Assembly (NCBI GenBank): GCA_963760125.1
Contig: CAVXBV010000006.1
Coordinates: forward strand, 124,001 to 188,000
Source of the DNA: RYN-111 sp963760125
GTDB taxonomy: Bacteria > Actinomycetota > Actinomycetes > Mycobacteriales > SCTD01
Length of the DNA: 64,000 nt
Reading direction: 5' to 3'
The notes under the pieces are model-generated. The model saw only the letters and a list, made by a program, of their open reading frames with translations, was not told the DNA's origin and made no database searches. The position numbers and the translations under genes are program-made. Below, piece after piece: positions 23,376 through 31,698 of the stretch (position 1 is the first letter of the stretch; each line of letters begins with the position of its first letter).

Positions 23376-25081
23376 AGGGATTCCTCCGGAAGGGTGCCGC
23401 CGAGGTAGGCCCGGCGGACGGCGGGGTCGGCGCGGACCTCGTCGGGGGTGCCGTGGGCGAGGACCCGGCCCTGGTCGAGCACCGTGACCTCGTCGGCGAC
23501 CTCCCCGACCAGGCGCATGTCGTGCTCGACGAGCAGCACGGCCGCGCCGTTCCCGGCCAGCGTACGAAGGACGATCGCGAGGCGGGTCCGCTCATCGGTG
23601 GTCATGCCCGCCGCGGGCTCGTCGAGCAGCAGCACCCGCGCCCCTGTGGCGACCGCGCGGGCCACCTGCAGCAGCCGCTGGTCGCCGGACGTGAGACCCT
23701 GCGGATCGGCGCCGAGCACATGGGTCAGGTCCGTGAGCTCCAGCGCGTCCAGCACGGCGCCGCTGACAGAACCGCTGTCCCACCCTCGCGACGACGGTGT
23801 GGCCAGTAGGTGCCGCAGCACCTCCTGCGGCGCGGGCGCTCCGCCACGGACACCGATCGCCACCTGCCGGTCCGCCGCCAGCCGAGGCAGGAGCACGGTC
23901 TGCTGGGGGGTGCGCACCACCCCCGCCCGCACGCGCTCCTGCACGCCGCCGACGGACGGTTGTCCGTCCACCCGCACCTCGCCCGGAAGAGCGCCCGACA
24001 GCACCTTGAGCAGGGTGGTCTTGCCGCTGCCGTTCGGACCGACCAGCGCGTGCACCGCTCCGGCTCGCAGCTCCAGGCCGGCGCCGTCCAGCGCACGGAC
24101 CCCGTCGTACGCGATGTGCAGGTCGTCGGCACGCAGCAGGACCTCGCCGGGCTCGCCCACGATCGGAACCCCAGGAGCGACAGGCGATCCTGGGGCCGTC
24201 CCCGGCCGACGCACCGCACGACCGATCGGCCCGCGCAGCGCGAGGACGGCCACCAGCAGCGCTGCGGTGAGCACCCCGCGCGACCGCTCCGCGTCCAGAC
24301 CGCCAGCGCGCGCGGCGGCATCGGCGACCGGCGGCAGCGCCGTGAGGACCGCGACGCCGAGCACCGGCCCCCACCACCGGGCGGTGCCGCCGAGCAGGAC
24401 CGCGACGAAAAGCTGCAGGGACACCAGCGGGCTCACGTCGGACGGGGCGACGAGACCGAGCAGCACGACCGTCCCGGCACCGGACAGCGCCCCCAGGGCG
24501 GCGGTCACCGACAGGACGGTCCGCCGTCGGCGCGCGACGGGGACACCGAGCGAGGCGGCGAGCTCCGGCCCCTCCCGCAGCGCGGCCAGGTCGAGCCCGC
24601 CGGGCCCCGCGCTCATGCGGACCGTCAACCCCAGCAGGACGAGGCAAACCAGCCCCGCGACCACGACGTGCACCACCGGTGTGAGCACCAGATCGAGTCC
24701 GAGGGCGGGGTTCACCAGGTGCGCGGGGGCGGCGCGGGTCAGCCCGTCGACCCCCCCGAACGCGCCGGGGTAGGCCAGCAGGGTCCGCTGCACCAGCCAG
24801 GCGAGCGCCCAGGTGGCGAGCGCCAGGTAGGCCCCCTCCAGCCGCGACGCCCCGAGCGCTACCGCCCAGCCCGCGAGGGCCGCCGCGAGGACCGCCACCC
24901 CGACCGCCACGAGCAGCGGTAGCCCCGCACCGCCCGGTCCCAGAAGCGCTGTGCCGTAGGCCCCCACCGCCATGAACGCGCCCTGCCCCAGGACCGGCAG
25001 CCCGGCCCAGGACACCGACAGCGACAGCCCCAGGGCCGAGACGAGCAGCCACAGCGCGGTGGCGACGTCGACGGTGCTCAC
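23372..25081 (-). CDS. Fused LivM permease and LivG ATPase
   Basis: A 569-residue fusion. Residues 1-285 are a LivM-type permease with about eight membrane helices (GQGAFMAVGAYGTALL is the family's GQ-F-GAY motif). Residues 315-569 are an ABC ATPase: Walker A GPNGSGKT (348-355), signature LTSGDQ (463-468), Walker B VLLLDEPA (483-490) and the LivG-type switch VLLVEHDMRLV. The linker is Pro-rich. The Q-loop region reads VRTPQQTVLLP. No separate LivF ATPase is encoded, so the transporter may use two copies of this fusion or borrow a partner. Confidence 0.88.
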   Translation of the reverse strand: MSTVDVATALWLLVSALGLSLSVSWAGLPVLGQGAFMAVGAYGTALLGPGGAGLPLLVAVGVAVLAAALAGWAVALGASRLEGAYLALATWALAWLVQRTLLAYPGAFGGVDGLTRAAPAHLVNPALGLDLVLTPVVHVVVAGLVCLVLLGLTVRMSAGPGGLDLAALREGPELAASLGVPVARRRRTVLSVTAALGALSGAGTVVLLGLVAPSDVSPLVSLQLFVAVLLGGTARWWGPVLGVAVLTALPPVADAAARAGGLDAERSRGVLTAALLVAVLALRGPIGRAVRRPGTAPGSPVAPGVPIVGEPGEVLLRADDLHIAYDGVRALDGAGLELRAGAVHALVGPNGSGKTTLLKVLSGALPGEVRVDGQPSVGGVQERVRAGVVRTPQQTVLLPRLAADRQVAIGVRGGAPAPQEVLRHLLATPSSRGWDSGSVSGAVLDALELTDLTHVLGADPQGLTSGDQRLLQVARAVATGARVLLLDEPAAGMTTDERTRLAIVLRTLAGNGAAVLLVEHDMRLVGEVADEVTVLDQGRVLAHGTPDEVRADPAVRRAYLGGTLPEESL

Positions 25082-26007
25082 GTCGCGACCCGGCGCAGAC
25101 CCTCGGGGCGTACGGCGAGCAGCACCACGAGCAGCGACAGGGGCGCGACGTCCTGCAGCGCGGCCCCCCCGACGTAGACGGCGACGGCCTGCAGCAGACC
25201 GACGGCGAGTCCGCCCACGACCGCTCCGCGCAGCGACCCGAGCCCGCCCAGCAGCGCCGCCGCGATGCCCTCGAGGCCCAGCACCACGCCGTCGTCGACG
25301 CTCACCGCGCGACCGGGTGCGTCGAGCAGGCCGGCCAGCCCGGCGAGCAGTCCGGCGACGACGAAGACGACGAGGACGACCCGACGGGCATCGACCCCGC
25401 AGAGCGCAGCGGCATCCGGGTCGTCGGCCACGGCCCGCAGGGACCGGCCGAATCGCGAGCGCACGAGCAGCAGGTCGGCGGCCAGCCCGACGAGCAGGCC
25501 GAGCACGAGGACGCCCAGCACCCGGACCGGCAGGGTGGCGCCGCCGGGCAGGTGGAGCAGGCCGTCCGAGGACAGCGCGGACAGCCGCAGCGGGTCGGGG
25601 ACGGCGTACCCCTGTTGGGGGAGCAGCAGGCCGAGGACCGCACGGAGCAGCAGACCGGCGGCGACGCCACCGGCCACCCAGCCGAGGGCGTCGGCTGCCC
25701 GCCCGCGGTCCGCGAGGTAGGGGCGTACGGCGAGCAGCGCCACCAGGCCCGACAGCAGCGCGCCGGCGCCGAGCACGAGCAGGACGAAGCCGACCGAGGT
25801 CAGCCCACTGAGGCCGGTCGCCACCGGGGTGCGTCCGAGGACGCCCAGCACGCCGGTGAAGACCGCCGCCACCACGAGGTCACCGTGGGCCAGGTGCAGG
25901 ACGCGGACCGTCCCGGCGACGAGGGTGAAGCCGGCCGCGACGAGGCCGAGCACCGCGCCCGCGGCCAGGCCGGACAGGACGACCTGCAGCAGCACCCCCG
26001 CGTCCAC
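25078..26007 (-). CDS. Branched-chain amino-acid-type ABC permease (LivH)
   Basis: A 309-residue LivH-type permease with about eight membrane helices. Family motifs are clear: LVAAGFTLVAGTVRVLHLAHGDLVV near the N-terminus, RSRFGRSLRAVADDPDAAALCGVD on the cytosolic loop (EAA-like contact to the ATPase) and LGGLGSLRGAVVGGLAVGLLQA near the C-terminus. First gene of the transporter operon, overlapping the LivMG start by 4 nt. The lipoprotein gene 26018-26542 ends only 10 nt upstream, so read-through from it is likely. Confidence 0.9.
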   Translation of the reverse strand: MDAGVLLQVVLSGLAAGAVLGLVAAGFTLVAGTVRVLHLAHGDLVVAAVFTGVLGVLGRTPVATGLSGLTSVGFVLLVLGAGALLSGLVALLAVRPYLADRGRAADALGWVAGGVAAGLLLRAVLGLLLPQQGYAVPDPLRLSALSSDGLLHLPGGATLPVRVLGVLVLGLLVGLAADLLLVRSRFGRSLRAVADDPDAAALCGVDARRVVLVVFVVAGLLAGLAGLLDAPGRAVSVDDGVVLGLEGIAAALLGGLGSLRGAVVGGLAVGLLQAVAVYVGGAALQDVAPLSLLVVLLAVRPEGLRRVAT

Positions 26008-26017
26008 CGCGGAGCCG

Positions 26018-26542
26018 TCAGCCGAAGGGCAGGGGCGAGGACTGCGGACCGCGCGAGGCGGTCGGCAGGACCGGGCTGCCCCCGCCAGGACGGGTGCGGG
26101 TCACGGCCACGAGCCAGTCGGTGACGCACCGGTCCTTGGCGACCATCTTGTAGATCCCCCGCAGGTCGTCGCGGGCGAACGGCGCGTCGGCCTCCGCCGG
26201 CTCGGCGTCGCCGCGACCAAGGGTGAAGCCCGCCTTCTGCACGTTGTCGACGATGTACACGACGCTCTGCTGCAACGAGGTGGTGGTGGTGAAGCGGACG
26301 AGGGTGAGCCCGTCCTTGGTGCGCGTCGTCTCGCCCAGGGTCGCCGCCGGCGGCTGCGGGAGGTCCGCAGGCACCTCCTTGGGCCAGGTGAAGCGCGCCG
26401 TCGGGACGATCGGGCAGGGCTCGGGCGTCGGGGACGGGGCCTCGCTGAGCACCGGCTCGGGCGTCGGGGCCGCGGTCGAGCCGCCGCCGCTGCAGGCACT
26501 CACCAGGAGCAGGGCGAGCAGGCTGGGAGTGAGGCGCATCAT
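26018..26542 (-). CDS. Small secreted lipoprotein of unknown function
   Basis: A 174-residue lipoprotein: signal peptide MMRLTPSLLALLLVSAC with lipobox VSAC (Cys17), then a Ser/Pro/Glu linker and a compact domain of about 125 residues with two cysteines (CPIVP and DRCVTDW) that could pair. I do not recognise the fold. TATCCT (26557 to 26552) ends 9 nt before the first of two adjacent ATGs, so the leader is at most a few nt. It is divergent from aroA and directly upstream of livH; a role with the transporter is possible but unsupported. Confidence 0.7.
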   Translation of the reverse strand: MMRLTPSLLALLLVSACSGGGSTAAPTPEPVLSEAPSPTPEPCPIVPTARFTWPKEVPADLPQPPAATLGETTRTKDGLTLVRFTTTTSLQQSVVYIVDNVQKAGFTLGRGDAEPAEADAPFARDDLRGIYKMVAKDRCVTDWLVAVTRTRPGGGSPVLPTASRGPQSSPLPFG

Positions 26543-26597
26543 CGTGGGTCGAGGATACGGGCAGGTGCCGTCGCGCGCAGGCTGCGACGATGGGGGG

Positions 26598-27867
26598 GTG
26601 AGCACCTGGAACGCGCCCCGCGCCACCGCCCCCCTGGACGCCGTCGTCGCGCTGCCCGGCTCGAAGTCGCTCACCAACCGTGCCCTCGTCCTCGCCGCCC
26701 TCGCCGAGGGCCGCAGCGTGCTGCGGCGTCCGCTGCGCAGCCGGGACACCGAGCTGATGGCCGCGGCCCTGCGCGTGCTCGGCGTCGGCGTCACCGAGGA
26801 CGGGGAGGACTGGGTCGTCGACGGGGTCGTAGGTCCGCTCCGTCCCACGGGCGACGCGATCGACGTGGGCAACGCGGGAACGGTCGCCCGGTTCCTGCCG
26901 CCCCTCGCGGCGCTCGCGCTCTCGCCGGTGACCTTCGACGGCGACCCCCGCGTCCGGGAGCGCCCCCTGTCCCCGCTGCTCGTCGCGCTGCAGGCTCTCG
27001 GCGCGGACCTGTCGACCGTCGAAAGCCTGCCGCTGACGGTCCGCGGCTCCGGGACGCTCGCCGGCGGCGCCGTCGTGGTCGACGCCACCCAGAGCTCGCA
27101 GCTGGTCTGCGGTCTGCTGCTCGTCGGTCCGCGCACCGAGCAGGGCGTGGCCGTCCGGCACGACGGTGGTCGGCTCCCGAGCGCGCCGCACATCGCCATG
27201 ACCGTCGACGCCCTGCGCGCTGCCGGCGCCACCGTCGACGACACGGGCGTCAACGAGTGGCGCGTCGCGCCCGGTCCGCTGCTGCCGCGCGACGCCGTCG
27301 TCGAGCCGGACCTGTCCACGGCCGCGGCCTACCTCGCCGCCCCGCTGGTCGCCGGCGGGTCGGTCACCGTCGACGGACTGGCCGTTGCACACCCGGCAGC
27401 CCGGGGCGGTGCTGCCGGACCTGCTCGAGCAGATGGGGGCCGTGGTGACCCGCACCCCCACGTCGGTGACCGTCAGCGCCGGCGACGGCCTGCACGGCAT
27501 CGACGCCGACCTCGGCGACGCCCCCGAGCTCACGATGGTGCTCACGGCGCTGGCGGCCCTCGCCGACTCCCCCTCGCAGTTCCGCGGGGTCGCGCACATC
27601 CGGCTGCAGGAGACCGATCGCCTGCGGGCGCTGGTCACCGAGCTGACCAAGGTCGGCGGCGACGCCGAGGAGACCGAGGACGGGCTGCTCGTGCGGCCGG
27701 CCCGGCTGCGCGGAGGGCTTCTGGCGTCGTACGACGATCACCGGATCGCCATGGCCTGGGCTGTTCTCGGCCTCGGCGTCGAGGGCATCGAGGTCGACGA
27801 CATCGCGACCACGCGCAAGACGGTGCCGGACTTCGTCGGCTCCTGGTCGAGCCTGCTGGGGGCCTGA
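26598..27867 (+). pseudogene. aroA: 3-phosphoshikimate 1-carboxyvinyltransferase (AroA), frameshifted
   Basis: EPSP synthase of the shikimate pathway. The first part (GTG 26598) has PGSKSLTNRALVLAALAEG, VGNAGTVARFL and SSQLVCGLLL. After 27376 the frame is lost; the second part begins HTRQPGAVLPDLLEQMGA and contains IRLQETDRLRAL, SYDDHRIAMAWAVLG and TTRKTVPDFVGSW. Deleting the A at 27377 (GACGGACTGG to GACGGCTGG) gives VTVDGWPLHTRQPG, as in the family. Corrected length is 422 residues. AroA is essential for prototrophy, so a base error is more plausible than a true null. Confidence 0.9.
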
Positions 27868-28842
27868 GTGCCCCGCGAGCTCGACGAGGACGACGTTCGC
27901 GTCCGTCCGCCTCGCAGCACGCGTCCCCGCACCAAGACGCGCCCCTCGCACGACGACTCCGCGGCCGGCACCGTCGTCACGGTCGACCGCGGCCGCTACC
28001 GCGTGCTCGTCGGCGAGCAGGTGGTCAGCTGCGTCCGGGCCCGGGAGCTCGGGCGACGGGCGGTCGTGGTCGGGGACCGGGTCGCCGTGGTCGGCGACCT
28101 GTCCGGCGGCCCGGACTCGCTGGCGCGCGTGGTGCGCGTCGAGGAGCGCACGTCCCTGCTGCGCCGCACCCCCGACGACACCGACCCGCTGGAGCGGCCG
28201 GTCGTCGCGAACGCCGACCTGCTCGTCGTCGTCACCGCGCTCGCCGACCCGGTCCCGCGGCCCCGGCTGGTCGACCGGTGCCTCGTGGCGGCGTACGACG
28301 GGGGGCTGGAGCCCCTGCTCTGCCTGACCAAGTCCGACCTCGCCCCGCCGGACGAGATGCTCGCGCTCTACGCCCCGCTCGGCGTCGAGGCAGTCGTCAC
28401 ACGGCAGGGCGGCGGCGTCGAGGAGCTGCGAGATCGCCTGCAGGGCAGGGTCTCCGTGCTGTTCGGCCAGTCGGGGGTCGGCAAGTCCACGCTGGTCAAC
28501 CAGCTCGTCCCCGACGCCTTCCGCGCGGTCGGCGACGTCTCCGGTGTGGGCAAGGGCCGCCACGTCAGCTCGTCGGCGATCGCGCTGTCCCTGCCCGGGG
28601 GCGGCACGGTCATCGACACCCCCGGGGTCCGGTCGTTCGGCCTCGGCGCCGTGACACCCGAACGCGTGCTCGCGGCCTTCCCCGACCTGAAGCTCGCCGC
28701 CGAGGAGTGCCCCCCGGGCTGCGACCACTCCTCGCCGGGCTGCGCCCTGGACCTGCTGGTCGCCGACGGCGACGCCACTGCCGCCCGGCTCGAGTCCTAC
28801 CGCCGGCTGCTGTCCTCGCGGGACGGGGCCGAGCAGGACTAG
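27868..28842 (+). CDS. rsgA: Ribosome small subunit-dependent GTPase RsgA
   Basis: Late 30S assembly GTPase. The 324-residue protein has an N-terminal OB-fold (about 35-95), the circularly permuted G domain with G4 (LTKSD) before G1 (FGQSGVGKSTLVN) and G3 (IDTPGVRSFG), and a C-terminal zinc site with ligands in EECPPGCDHSSPGCAL. The GTG at 27868 directly follows the aroA TGA, so the two are translationally coupled. An N-terminal basic stretch (PPRSTRPRTKTRPS) may bind rRNA. Confidence 0.93.
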   Translation: MPRELDEDDVRVRPPRSTRPRTKTRPSHDDSAAGTVVTVDRGRYRVLVGEQVVSCVRARELGRRAVVVGDRVAVVGDLSGGPDSLARVVRVEERTSLLRRTPDDTDPLERPVVANADLLVVVTALADPVPRPRLVDRCLVAAYDGGLEPLLCLTKSDLAPPDEMLALYAPLGVEAVVTRQGGGVEELRDRLQGRVSVLFGQSGVGKSTLVNQLVPDAFRAVGDVSGVGKGRHVSSSAIALSLPGGGTVIDTPGVRSFGLGAVTPERVLAAFPDLKLAAEECPPGCDHSSPGCALDLLVADGDATAARLESYRRLLSSRDGAEQD

Positions 28843-28880
28843 GACGAGGAGGTCTTCCCGGCCCGGCGACCGCCATTCTC

Positions 28881-29414
28881 CTAGCAGCCCTCGTGCAGCA
28901 GCCACCACAGGAGTGCGGACAGCGACAGCCCGTCCGTGATCGCGCCTTCACGGACGAGGGCCCGCACCCGCTCCACCGGGACCCACTCGACGCGCTCCGC
29001 CTCACTCGGGTCGGTCGGCTCCCCGACGTACGTCGCCCCGTCGGCGGCGAAGAGCTCGAACCGACCGTCGGACAGCCCGTTGGTGGGGTGGTAGCCGATG
29101 AGGTGGCGCAACGGACCCGGCGTCCACCCCGTCTCCTCCAGCACCTCGCGGGCGGCGGCCTCGGCGGCTGTCTCCCCCTCGTCCACGCGTCCGGCTGGGA
29201 CCTCCCAGCCCCAGGTGTTGGTGATGAAGCGGTGCCGCCAGAGCAGCAGGAGGCCACGCTCCGGGTCGTGGACGACCGTCCCCGCCGCCGGGGTGTGGCG
29301 CCGAATGACGTGGTGCTCGAACCGGGCGCCGCCGGGCACTTCCACATCGACCAGGCGCAACGACACCCACGGCGACTCGTAGAGCGACCGCTCCCCGTGC
29401 TGGATCCACTCCAC
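28881..29414 (-). CDS. NUDIX hydrolase
   Basis: A 177-residue NUDIX enzyme with the complete box G-x5-E-x7-REVLEETGW around residues 82-104 (GRVDEGETAAEAAAREVLEETG). The N-terminal SLYESPWVSLRLVDVEVPGG and TWGWEVPAGRVDEGE resemble ADP-ribose pyrophosphatase-type NUDIX proteins, but substrate residues cannot be assigned. GTG start at 29414 with TAGGGT six nt upstream. It converges on rsgA (39-nt gap) and is divergent from the unknown gene at 29458. Confidence 0.88.
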   Translation of the reverse strand: MEWIQHGERSLYESPWVSLRLVDVEVPGGARFEHHVIRRHTPAAGTVVHDPERGLLLLWRHRFITNTWGWEVPAGRVDEGETAAEAAAREVLEETGWTPGPLRHLIGYHPTNGLSDGRFELFAADGATYVGEPTDPSEAERVEWVPVERVRALVREGAITDGLSLSALLWWLLHEGC

Positions 29415-29420
29415 GTGCGC

Positions 29421-29426
29421 ACCCTA
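29421..29426 (-). promoter_or_regulatory. -10 element for leaderless NUDIX gene
   Basis: On the minus strand TAGGGT is followed by 6 nt (GCGCAC) and the GTG at 29414, the same hexamer and spacing as at bioF. Confidence 0.42.
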
Positions 29427-29457
29427 ACGACGAGGCGCGTCGTGCCGATGGGGACCC

Positions 29458-29961
29458 GTGCGCACCAGTCCCCCTGCCCCGAGCAGAACCTCGCCGTTCT
29501 CCGTCGAGGAGCTGTTCTGGGACGAGCCGGTGACGGTGCACGCAGAGTCCCGGCCGGCCACCGAGCAGGAGGGCAAGGGCTTCCTGCTGCGCTTGCACAC
29601 CCAACCGGCGTGCGAGAACCGTCTCGCCCCGGGCTCGAGACTGTTCGCCAAGAGGTACGACACGGCGCGGTCCGAGGCCCTGTGCCGCGCCTGCGGCTCC
29701 GACCTCGTGGCTGCGTCCCACTCCAGCGTGGTGCGCCACCTGCGCGACGCCGAGCGCGTCCTGGAGGCGCTGAAGGAGCGGGCGCACGTCGAGCCGATGC
29801 CGCGCGAGATCGTGCACTGCCGGGCGCTGCGCCACGAGGCGGAGTGCGCGGCCAGCATCCACCCCGACACCGCTGAACTCGTCGAGCGGGTCATCGGGCT
29901 CGCCGGCGAGGTCGCCGACGCCCTGCGCTCGACCCTCTCGGCGTACGAACGGGCGCGCTGA
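29458..29961 (+). CDS. Hypothetical protein with several cysteines
   Basis: A 167-residue soluble protein I do not recognise. It has six cysteines, including CRACG, a possible half zinc site, and a His/Cys-rich stretch HCRALRHEAECAASIH. The C-terminal 60 residues look helical (TAELVERVIGLAGEVADALRSTL). Predicted start GTG 29458 has no clear ribosome site; codon use matches the neighbours and the opposite strand has no better candidate in the core. It is divergent from the NUDIX gene and ends 15 nt before the converging ferritin-like gene. Confidence 0.5.
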   Translation: MRTSPPAPSRTSPFSVEELFWDEPVTVHAESRPATEQEGKGFLLRLHTQPACENRLAPGSRLFAKRYDTARSEALCRACGSDLVAASHSSVVRHLRDAERVLEALKERAHVEPMPREIVHCRALRHEAECAASIHPDTAELVERVIGLAGEVADALRSTLSAYERAR

Positions 29962-29976
29962 GGTCCGCGAGTCCGG

Positions 29977-31089
29977 TCAGTCGGCGAGCGCGCCGATCTG
30001 CACGACCTGGTCGACCTGGCCCTTGCGCGCGGCCATCTCGCGCTTCTCGGCATCAACGAGGTCCGCGGCGTCCTCGTCGTTCTTCATGAGGGCGTCGAGG
30101 TCGATGCCGGCCATGTCCAGCACGCCCATGTCGCCGTACGCCTTCTGGACCTTGGGCCCCCAGAGGCCGATGTCCTTGACGCAGGGGACGATCCGCTGGA
30201 ACAGCAGCGACTGGTAGGCCTGGAAGTACGGCGCGTTGGCGACGGCCTCGAGGCAGGCCTCGACGTCCAGGCCCATGTTCTCCCAGACCTCCTGCTGCCG
30301 GAACCGGTCGCGCATGAGGTAGCAGCCCTCGACGACGAACTCCTCGCGCTCCTCACGCTCCTTGCTGGTGAGCTCCTTGTAGTAGTCGCGCAGCGCGATG
30401 CGCCCGAACGCGACGTGGCGGGCCTCGTCCTGCATGACGTAGGCCAGGATCTGCTTGGGAAGCGGCTTGGTGGTCATGTCGCGCAACAGCCCGAACGCGG
30501 CCAGCGCCAGGCCCTCGATGAGGACCTGCATCCCGAGGTAGGGCATGTCCCACCGGCTGTCGGACAGGGTGTCGTCCAGCAGCGACTTCAGGTGGGGGTT
30601 GATCGGGTAGAGCAGCCCGACCTTCTCCTGCAGGAAGCGCGCGTAGGTCTCGGCGTGCCGCGCCTCGTCCATCGTCTGCGTCGCGGCGTAGAACTTGGAG
30701 TCGAGGTCGGGGACGGACTCCACGATCCGGGCGGAGCAGATCATCGCGCCCTGCTCGCCGTGCAGGAACTGGCTGAACTGCCACGCGCCCAGGTGCAGGC
30801 CGAGCTCGTCCTTGGCCTTCTGGTCGTGGGCGAAGTGCTTGTCCCACATCGGCGTGCCGTAGATGGAGATGGCCTCCTCCGGCATGCCCAGCAGGTCGTA
30901 GGGGTCGACCTGCTCGGACCAGTCGATGCGGTGCACCTGGTCCCACTGCTTGTCCTTGCCCTTCTGGTACAGGCTCAGCAGCTGGTCGCGACCGTCGTCG
31001 TACTCCCAGGTGAAGCGCGCGGCGCCCTGGGCCTCGACGTCCCACGTGGCCATCTCGACCGGGACGGTGTACAGCTCGTGGGTGCTCAT
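29977..31089 (-). CDS. Ferritin-like diiron protein
   Basis: A 370-residue helical protein with a full set of diiron carboxylate ligands: Glu112, Glu142 and His145 (DEARH), then Glu192, Glu222 and His225 (second DEARH). The spacing is that of the ribonucleotide reductase R2/AurF superfamily. The long C-terminal segment and lack of an R2-type radical Tyr context speak against RNR. A monooxygenase or N-oxygenase is possible; the substrate is unknown. Its ATG overlaps the TetR regulator's stop by 4 nt, so the regulator probably controls it. Confidence 0.85.
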   Translation of the reverse strand: MSTHELYTVPVEMATWDVEAQGAARFTWEYDDGRDQLLSLYQKGKDKQWDQVHRIDWSEQVDPYDLLGMPEEAISIYGTPMWDKHFAHDQKAKDELGLHLGAWQFSQFLHGEQGAMICSARIVESVPDLDSKFYAATQTMDEARHAETYARFLQEKVGLLYPINPHLKSLLDDTLSDSRWDMPYLGMQVLIEGLALAAFGLLRDMTTKPLPKQILAYVMQDEARHVAFGRIALRDYYKELTSKEREEREEFVVEGCYLMRDRFRQQEVWENMGLDVEACLEAVANAPYFQAYQSLLFQRIVPCVKDIGLWGPKVQKAYGDMGVLDMAGIDLDALMKNDEDAADLVDAEKREMAARKGQVDQVVQIGALAD

Positions 31090-31661
31090 GAGCGGGCTCC
31101 TAGCAGCGATGAGACGAGGACGGCGATGTCGTGCGCGACCTGCTCGGGGTGGCCCCCGGGAAGGACGAGGTGGCTGAAGGTCAGGCGGGTCACGGTGTCG
31201 GCGACGAGCAGCACCCGGTCCTCGGGGATGTCCGGCCAGTGCGAGCGCAGGTGCTCGGCGAAGTGCTCTCGGGCGGCGCGTTGGAGGGCCTCGCCGCGCG
31301 TGGTGAGGAACGGGACGAGGCCACCGACGTCGTCCGTGAGCACGGCCTTGAGCAGCGGGTTGCGTGCGGCCTCCTCGAGGGTCCACACGGTGCTCGCCGC
31401 GACGGCCTCCGCGGGTGACCCGTCGTGGCCGACGATGGCGTCGTCGGCACCCGCCATCCAGCGGGCGGCCTCCCGCAGGGCCAGCGCCTCCGCGAGGGCG
31501 TCCTTGGACCCGAACTCGTAGTACAGGGTCTGCCGACTGACGCCCGCGGCCAGGGCGACGTCGATCATCCGGACCCGCGTCCACTCGCCCGCAAGGGCTG
31601 CGTCGTACGCCGCGTCGAGCAGCGACTCCCGCGTGGTGATCACCGTCACAGTGTTTGTCAT
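31086..31661 (-). CDS. TetR-family regulator
   Basis: A 191-residue TetR regulator. HTH in residues 9-55: TRESLLDAAYDAAL, then VRMIDVALAAGVSRQTLYYEFGSKDALAEAL. The C-terminal ligand domain is family-variable. I list the ATG at 31661, but GTG at 31643 (VITTRESLL) is also plausible because AACACT lies six nt before it and TTGACA (31679 to 31674) 18 nt further up. The region holds the palindrome GTGATCAC, which might be an operator. It overlaps the ferritin-like gene start (ATGA) and presumably regulates it. Confidence 0.85.
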   Translation of the reverse strand: MTNTVTVITTRESLLDAAYDAALAGEWTRVRMIDVALAAGVSRQTLYYEFGSKDALAEALALREAARWMAGADDAIVGHDGSPAEAVAASTVWTLEEAARNPLLKAVLTDDVGGLVPFLTTRGEALQRAAREHFAEHLRSHWPDIPEDRVLLVADTVTRLTFSHLVLPGGHPEQVAHDIAVLVSSLLGARS

Positions 31662-31698
31662 CGAGCCGGTCGGTGTCAAGACACGTCCGGGGGTGGTG

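Noticed and set aside
26223..29876. 1217-codon open frame on the plus strand
   Set aside because: It joins the first part of aroA to antisense and off-frame reading of the rest of aroA, rsgA and the NUDIX gene; only the aroA part is real.
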